Position numbers and translations under genes: made by a program. 64,000 nt of DNA from NCBI GenBank assembly GCA_030435675.1, contig CM059625.1:13640001-13704000 (forward strand), read 5' to 3'. Below, piece by piece: positions 58,031-64,000 of this stretch; position 1 is the stretch's first letter, and the number at the start of each line of letters is the position of its first letter. This stretch comes from Steinernema hermaphroditum. Its lineage: Eukaryota > Nematoda > Chromadorea > Rhabditida > Steinernematidae. The notes below the pieces were generated by a model. The model did no database searches and was not told the origin of the DNA. It saw only the letters and a program-made list of their open reading frames with translations.

Positions 58031-58746
58031 CACTGAAGCAAACGACTTGACAGCAATGCCACAAGGGACACGAATGGATCATGGAAGCTCGTTAGTGTAA
58101 AACTGTGAAATACGTGGGTACGCGTTGCATGTGTCAAATTATTGATTCAATTTTCGAGATTATTCTTTCTTTGGCACATGAAGCAAGGGTAATTCATCGG
58201 AGCACTCTATGCTGATGAAGTAATCAATTTCTTGTCACATTGAGCATTGCTCGAACAAGGCCCTTACACCTAGCTCGTAGGCTTACGGAACGCAGACGGG
58301 ACGCATAGAAAGTGTCAACAGCAGATTGGAGAGCAGTGAAAATGACATATCGCTGCCTAATTGCGCTCCTCATTAAAATCTATAATTACCTTCCCTTTCC
58401 CTGCCTCCCGCTTCGTATTAATCAAAAGCCGCACATGAAAACAAATTGGCTTTCCACGCCAACGAGCAGAAAAAGTTGATTTGAAAATCACTGACAGGCT
58501 GTTCATCAAAAGTTGGCCATCCTCGCTCTGCCCATTGTTTCGCGCCAATTCAATCAAGTCCCTAAAGTACGCTCCTGGCTATTTTTATAAATGTATCGAA
58601 AGCTCTACGTGGATGTTCCTTGCTATTTTTGATCTTCTTTGGCGAAAAAAAAAACCGTAAAGGCCTAATTTGGGTTTGGTCCACGGACGCGCTTTCGCGT
58701 GGCCGACAAGGGGCTGCGCCTTCCAAAATCCATCGATAGTGTCGCC
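58031..58746. other. divergent intergenic region, homeobox gene / 58747 gene
   Basis: About 715 bp between divergent starts; likely promoters. Minus-strand frames here (58562-58873) overlap the real plus-strand gene and are shadows. Confidence 0.45.
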
Positions 58747-59556
58747 ATGACAACTTCGCAACTTCTTCACAAGCGCCACATGGATGCGGTGTGGCTGAGC
58801 ACGACGTCCAGCTATCAATCCGATTCAAAGAGGTTCCTTGCCACAATCGAGAAATGCCTTCATGGAGAGGCACACGCCAGCGATCTTTTGCTGCGGGCTG
58901 AGTGCATGCGCTGGCGCAAGAAGCACACCTTCTTGCGTGTGGTCGGTCGACCTTGCGAGGGTGAATCGCACGAATTGTACTCTGCGCAACGAGTGCTCGT
59001 GGCCAAGCGACTAGTGCAGAACTATCTTTGGAACCAGGTTAGTTTATTCGTATTTCGCAGCTTAAAGAGCGTTTGAATTCAATCCCATGCACCTCCCACT
59101 GTTATTCGTTCAGGTTTACGCTTGTCTGCAGCCAGCACCAACGACTTCTGTGGAGCGTGTAGCGATGACGCAAACGGCGAAACGGCCGAGGGTGGTACCG
59201 ACTACTCGCCTTCCAAAGGTTGCGAAATGAATTGAATAATGCGTATTACTCTCAGTGTCGTATGAGCAAATAAGCATAGAAATAAACATTGTGGTCGTTA
59301 CCTCATTTTCGCAGAAAACAGTTCACAAACAAATTGTGGTAAAAGCGAAAGGTATCGAATGCACTGTGATATGCAATCACGTGTGAGTACAAAGTTTTAC
59401 AAGGTTCCTCTGTTGTTTTACAGCTTGTTTGTCCGTTGTGGTAATCGGTCCATATTGCTTTCACTCTTTGCCAGTTTGTCATGTATTCCGCTTTCGGTCT
59501 TGTGGAGTGTGAACCTCATAGAGTGTGAACGTATGCCAAATCTAAGTGACGACTGA
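58747..59556 (+). CDS. unrecognised conserved-looking protein
   Basis: I do not recognise the family. Well-formed exons are 58747-59037 (97 codons, MTTSQLLHKRHMDAVWL to RLVQNYLWNQ) and 59114-59218 (VYACLQPAPTTSVERVAM to TTRLPK), both in phase 0 with good consensus sites. A third exon starts at 59315 (KTVHKQIVVKAKGIECTVIC) and probably ends at a GTGAGT donor at about 59383; the following exon would run from about 59425 to the stop at 59556, ending RMPNLSDD. The total is near 200 aa. The first exon is helical and rich in Arg/Trp (LLLRAECMRWRKKHTFLRVV). The last two exons are less sure. It diverges from the homeobox gene; the next gene on the same strand is ENY2-like, 620 bp on. Confidence 0.6.
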
Positions 59557-60176
59557 AGTTTATGGTGTGGGTCTCACAACGATGCATCCATATAGACATA
59601 GCCGCTCCATGCAGTGGCCCATGGAATCGGCACGGCGAAAGAACGCGCAAAGGCTTCCTTCCCAATCGACGCCTAGGTGTTCCGCCCAGCGGCACCGCGA
59701 ATTATTGATTGCGTGATAATATCATGGATTTGGCTAAAGGCGATAAAGTGAAGACGCTTCGTTGCGGCTCTCATTCGTCGCTGCCATCCGAGGTCGGCGT
59801 TGGTGGCTCGTGCTACGTATTGTCTCTATTCGTGGTCTACTAGAAAGATGCTCCACACAGCTCTACGTTCATATTCAGGTGTATTATGCGATACATGGGC
59901 CATGCACGACGCGCAACGGCTCGATCTGTTTGTGTTCAGAATGAAATGCTTCCATCCTTTTTTGCGTTCTCGCAAAATAATGTAAAATGTTCATTAGCGT
60001 TGATATTACATCGCACTCGAAAAATACGCGTTCAATTCAGAGATTATTCTCTAAAACCTCTAAATTGCAAACATATTCTGCCTGGATAGCCGACTGGCGA
60101 GAACGTATAACTCGCGCCACCATTAACCGTCGTGCTTGGCCATTACCTCTATTTCCAGGTGTAAATCATTGCCAGG
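59557..60176. other. intergenic, unknown gene to ENY2-like gene
   Basis: About 620 bp with no recognised exon; a TTTCCAG acceptor at 60152-60158 precedes the next start. Confidence 0.4.
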
Positions 60177-60899
60177 ATGGGCGAAAAACCTCCTCCTCGC
60201 TTCCAGGCTCTTTCATACGGACAAGTTGCCGAGCAGCGAGCGGTTTCGGAACCAGTTATTGAACCTACGATTTACCTCGGCGATGGCACTCAACTACTTA
60301 AATTCGCTCCCCCTCGCGATGACGTTGTTCGTGAGATGAAGCGACGCCGTAAAGGCGCCGCTAATGATTCAGGGTCGAATGAAGCCGGGTCCAAAGAGGG
60401 GCAAGAAGCAGAAAAGGAAGACGAGACGGAAGACGACACGGAAGAAGAGAACGAAGAAGAAAAGGAAGAAGAGGAGGAAGAAGAGGAGGAGGAAGAAGAG
60501 GAGGAACAGCGTCCGAACCAAAACCCAGAGTCGGACGCTACTAAACGAGGATCTTCGAACGGCGACAACGGGTATGAAGTTCCCGCGATTCTGAGCTTAG
60601 AATTTGTCCAAGCAATTATGCAGCAAAGTGGAACATTGGGAGCAGTCGGCGACGTACTCCACAGGCGCCTCGACGATTTCGGGTGGAATGCAGTCCTACA
60701 GTCAAAGTGCGACGCGTACGTCGCGGAGAAGGACAAGGAAAGTGAGGAGTACGATGTGGACGACATCATGGATGCGGTTCGTTCGGATCCTGATATCGCC
60801 ATGCCCGAAGAGGTCAAACGTGAAGTCATGAGAAACATTCGCGATGCCATCCTGCGTATGTGCCTCGACTTGGGAATTCCTGCAGAAGATAGCGATTAG
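60177..60899 (+). CDS. ENY2/Sus1-like protein with long acidic N-terminal extension
   Basis: Intronless, 240 aa. The last about 85 residues have the ENY2/Sus1 layout: SGTLGAVGDVLHRRLDDFGW, then VLQSKCDAYVAEKDKE, DVDDIMDAVR and the closing AMPEEVKREVMRNIRDAIL, comparable to the helical hairpin of ENY2 (SAGA deubiquitinase module and TREX-2 mRNA-export complex). Canonical ENY2 is about 100 aa. Here an additional N-terminal part begins MGEKPPPRFQALSYGQVAEQ with IYLGDGTQLLKFAPPRDD, then an almost pure Glu stretch around residues 85-112. The start ATG follows TTTCCAG by 18 nt, with an in-frame TAA in between. The domain assignment is by eye and should be tested by profile search. Confidence 0.65.
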   Translation: MGEKPPPRFQALSYGQVAEQRAVSEPVIEPTIYLGDGTQLLKFAPPRDDVVREMKRRRKGAANDSGSNEAGSKEGQEAEKEDETEDDTEEENEEEKEEEEEEEEEEEEEEQRPNQNPESDATKRGSSNGDNGYEVPAILSLEFVQAIMQQSGTLGAVGDVLHRRLDDFGWNAVLQSKCDAYVAEKDKESEEYDVDDIMDAVRSDPDIAMPEEVKREVMRNIRDAILRMCLDLGIPAEDSD

Positions 60900-61144
60900 A
60901 CATACGAGTTGATAAATTTATGCTCAATTTAATGCTAATATAGATGTACTTGATCTCCCATAATACGTTGTATAACATGCTTTATATGTACAATAAGCAG
61001 ATGACGGTTGAGATAAACAGTATGCATCACAACATTGAAAGTTGAAAGTTGCGTCGACGAGCAGCCGATGCGCAAACCAAATGACAAAATTTCGGCGGGG
61101 CCCTGGCACGATTTCTGGAGGTCGTTCTCGCGGCGACCGTGAGA

Positions 61145-61375
61145 ATGGTACTTCGGGGATACGCCTCTGTTTGCACGATTTTTGTCAGTCTTTCGGATCT
61201 GTGTCATGTCGTGAAAATCGGAGCTGTGCTGCCCTCAAATGAGCATTTTAATACCAAGTTTGGCACTGTCAATCCTTCCATGATCAGGCATCAAATCTCT
61301 CCACTTGCGAACGACGGTGAACCACTGTTCTACAAATATTTTAAGTGGACATGTTGTGTACTATTGGAACCATAG
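61145..61375 (+). CDS. possible signal-peptide exon of a receptor (ANF-receptor-like start)
   Basis: An open frame begins with a plausible signal peptide (MVLRGYASVCTIFVSLSDLC) followed by VVKIGAVLPSNEHFNTKF. This resembles the first strand of periplasmic-binding-like ectodomains, for example the NMDA-receptor NR1 start VNIGAVLS. No further exon of such a receptor was found to the right, where the IQSEC gene occupies the other strand. It may be a first exon with a distant partner, or chance. Confidence 0.25.
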   Translation: MVLRGYASVCTIFVSLSDLCHVVKIGAVLPSNEHFNTKFGTVNPSMIRHQISPLANDGEPLFYKYFKWTCCVLLEP

Positions 61376-61690
61376 GATCAATTTTATAGTGATCTTGCGT
61401 CAGAGATCCACTCAAAAGTGACATAACGCAAGGAACGTGATGGTGATCTGTACATATATCTTTTTGGATATCATAAATACTCATTTGATAAGTAGAACCT
61501 AATCTGTCGGAATAGTACAACTGTAAGAGAACGACCATGAGCAATAGTCCTATGAACAACCGGTAGCCGTTGAGAACAGAAAACGAGAGGGACACTTTCA
61601 AGCCAATCCAGGAGGTTAACTTGAAGATACAAGTGAAAATGGTGAGATTACCAGTACTATGTCAAATGAATTTAAAAAATAACTAAACGC

Positions 61691-64000
61691 TTAAGGTGAT
61701 GCGAAATCGCCTCCTTCTTCAACCATCCCACTGTCTAGGGAGTTAAAACTCAGTCTTCTGGACGGCTTTGCGATTCCGTTTTTTGCCGCACCCTTTGCGT
61801 CGCCATTCTCGAATTCCGGAAGTCCGGAGTCACGCTGAGATTCGCTTCGATTTAAGCTGAGCAACGATTGTTTGTCCAGCTCCAGTTCGATGCGAATCTG
61901 CTCCATCTCCGTCGATTCTGCGGCGGACTCGCGAGCGTCGGCAAGGAAACGAAATCTGAAAGGAGCAATGTTTCATGACCATAGCCATATCAACGTCGTC
62001 TAAGTTGTGGTTGTTCACTATGGGTAGACTGAACCAAAACTTCGTCAATTATGAATTTGCGTACTTATGGAATTGCACGGAGAGCCGGCTATGTGATTCT
62101 GTTTTCGGATGGAATATCCTACATACCGTTTAACGAAATTTCAATCTATTGATACGTACCCTAATCGCAGTCACAAAAAAAAAACAGGTTCTACCCAAAA
62201 CTCGAATCCTAACTAATCACGACACTCATCTCTATTGGATAGTGCACTTCCTTGTCAATCAAGTACGAACCTGTCGTCGTCACTTCGAGAATTCAGTAAG
62301 ATCTGCATGCCTCCAGGGCAGTTAATCAGCAGGCCGTGTTTGTAATACTGCGTTCTGAACGGCTCGATTTTCATATCGACCGTTGACGACCAGTGCTTCA
62401 AAGTACATTGAGAAGTGCCCTTCTTTTTGTTCATCAGCTTGGCGATCTGAAGTACGTACGGATTATCTCTGGACATGTACACCATTCGTCATACAACAAT
62501 CATGTCGTTGAAGAGATAAACTTCTCTTTGATGGGCATCCGCCGACTGCTTTTTGTTTACATCGGAGATTTGATAAAACCGACAAGAGCAGATGAGCCGT
62601 CTGAATGGCTCCGCAAGTTTCTAAATTTTGAGATGTTTCCTGGTCCATTAACCATAATCCTACCGGTTTGTCTTTGCCGACAAGTCGCTTGTCGATCGCT
62701 GCCACCTGATTGACATGATCTTCGCCTTGCACAAAAGGCGTTTCTCGAATCCGCTGGTAGATACCGACCAGAAGTTCCCTAAAAGTAGATATGGTCAGGT
62801 GTTCGCTTAGTGAGTATTCGTGTTAAACATTGCATCCAAGATGATAAAAACGTAACTTTACAATTGCGAAATTGGTGCGTTCTGAAAAGTAGACGAGAAC
62901 CGGTCGGCTATTTTTAAACGACACACTTTTACACCGCGCCAATACTCCCCAGGGAGGTCACCTCACTGATTCTAGGATTGTTCAAATATAGAAGGAGCAA
63001 TGAATCGACGCAGATAAAACAAGGTATATCAGAAATTGACCAAACGGAAACGACCTCCGAGAACGCCTTATTGTCAACAGCAGCTGTTCTAGATTTATGA
63101 GAAACGCTGGACAAACACGCTGAATAAACAAGGCAATGCCTACGACGGTAACCTTTTTGATCTAACGCTTGGATCTCTAATAAAAGTCGCTACGTTGGGA
63201 CCTACGAACATGTCTACATCCGGCATAAACACGAAACGTCAATGTCACAGTTGATTGATTAACTGGTCAACAAACTAAATTAATGAATGTTCAAAAAACA
63301 CTCAGTGAGCGTTCGAACTTAATTTGCCAGTGACAAACAAGAGTTGTCTTCCGGCACACCCTTTTCCAGTCTGTTCATAATGAAGATCATGTGAAAGTAT
63401 CGTGGCTATTTTATAACTAAACTGAAGGTAATTTAAATTTTAATCAGGATGGAATGTTTGTTTTGCTAGGAAAGAACCCTCGTCGGTAAATGTTTACCTT
63501 TGGCAAATGAGATAAACAAATTCAAAATTTGGAAAAAAACGGTAAATTTCAATGGGAAGCAACGAACCGCTTGAAAAGAAGACCGTCTTTGGTGCCCTGG
63601 ATGTTCTTGATGAAGTCCTCGAGCTTCATCTTGTTTGCCGGCTTTACACTTGGCGAATGGAGATCAGTGTTGAGCATGATGATCGCGAATGCGAGTATAT
63701 ATATGGCGTCGGGGCCACATTGAACGGCTGAGGACGACGGGTTGCACTTGCAGTAATGCTGCGAGAAGACCTGAGGAAGCGTTTGTTGTGCAGAGATTGA
63801 TGGAGGTAAACTTTACCTGCATGATGCGATCAATCTTCTGCGCTTCTCCAGGCAAACGAAAGAAAAGAAGCGTTTGACGAAGAGCGACATCGATGTCCAT
63901 GTCACGCATGTCAACTTCTGCGATGAAACTGCTGAAAGAGATTTGTTGTCGATGATGACAAGTCCGAAAGGGCAAGGCTTACTGTAGGACATCAGCGTGG
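61691..64000 (-). CDS. IQSEC/BRAG-type Arf guanine-nucleotide exchange factor, 3' part
   Basis: Exons 64000-63983 (partial), 63931-63817, 63770-63568, 62778-62664, 62620-62495, 62446-62271 and 61955-61691 join in phase; the 5' part lies beyond the window. The Sec7 domain shows EVDMRDMDIDVALRQ, the FRLPGEAQKIDRIMQ motif with the exchange-catalysing Glu, YILAFAIIMLNTDLHSPSVK and KMKLEDFIKNIQG, then ELLVGIYQRI. The IQSEC-type PH domain follows (QREVYLFNDMIV, IAKLMNKKKGTS, YYKHGLLINCPGGMQILLN, DDDRFRFLADARES), with the family helix EMEQIRIELELDKQ. The tail ends GGDFASP without a PDZ ligand like that of vertebrate IQSECs. It activates Arf GTPases at membranes and synapses by family. One donor (CG/GTTCGT at 63568) is non-ideal but gives an exact-length alignment to the family. 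Confidence 0.9.

Noticed and set aside
60290..60850. 186-codon minus-strand Ser-rich frame
   Set aside because: Antisense shadow of the ENY2-like gene; the poly-Ser is the complement of its Glu codons.
61341..61601. Minus-strand frame with a hydrophobic segment (YRLFIGLLLMVVLLQLYY) resembling a type II membrane protein start
   Set aside because: No ATG in good context at its beginning, no following exon found, and it falls in the IQSEC 3' region.
1..64000. CRISPR arrays, bacterial operons, riboswitches, tRNA genes
   Set aside because: Not expected in a nematode nuclear genome; no repeat-spacer arrays were seen, and no convincing tRNA A/B boxes were found on reading both strands.

Overview
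The window is from a nematode nuclear genome, most likely a clade V (rhabditid/strongylid) parasite related to hookworms. The grounds are many 40-60 nt introns, near-universal TTTCAG/TTGCAG splice acceptors placed just before start codons (compatible with spliced-leader trans-splicing), close-packed co-oriented genes, a cuticlin, a NitFhit fusion gene and Tc1/mariner debris. Exons below were read by hand from splice motifs, phase and family conservation; no search was run.

1-17.6 kb is gene-dense. On the minus strand, from right to left: TRAP-delta, a FAM210/DUF1279 protein, mitochondrial ribosomal protein S18C, then (after a 1.5 kb Tc1-derived foldback element) CCR4-NOT subunit CAF1/CCF-1, a ZNF593-type zinc finger and an NT5DC 5'-nucleotidase-like protein. 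The last three look like an operon. NitFhit lies on the plus strand, convergent with a cuticlin; a GNAT acetyltransferase follows. From memory, ccf-1, trap-4, nft-1 and probably the ZNF593 and FAM210 homologues cluster on C. elegans Y56A3A (chromosome III), so this is conserved microsynteny. A 2 kb block holding NitFhit plus the cuticlin tail is duplicated at 15.6-17.6 kb. The second NitFhit is an intact ORF that has lost key catalytic residues in both enzyme domains.

18-26.5 kb is a 20-21 exon TBC1D8/9-type Rab-GAP gene. Its seventh intron contains a complete antisense gene (glutaredoxin-DEP-DUF547), and an intron of that gene contains a Cys-loop receptor exon fragment.

26.5-46 kb is sparse: a voltage-gated K+ channel with two candidate first exons 5 kb apart, a small heat-shock protein, three Tc1-family relics, and a compact bHLH gene (HLH-13/PTF1a type) split into four small exons.

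46-64 kb: a long apparently gene-free stretch, then a PEST-type tyrosine phosphatase, a single-exon protein with two homeodomain-like regions, an unrecognised gene, an ENY2/Sus1-like protein with an acidic extension, and the 3' half of an IQSEC/BRAG Arf-GEF running off the right edge.

The most interesting signals are the doubly inactivated NitFhit paralogue whose exons differ far more than its introns, and a FAM210 gene whose N-terminus is clearly related to that of the neighbouring S18C gene.
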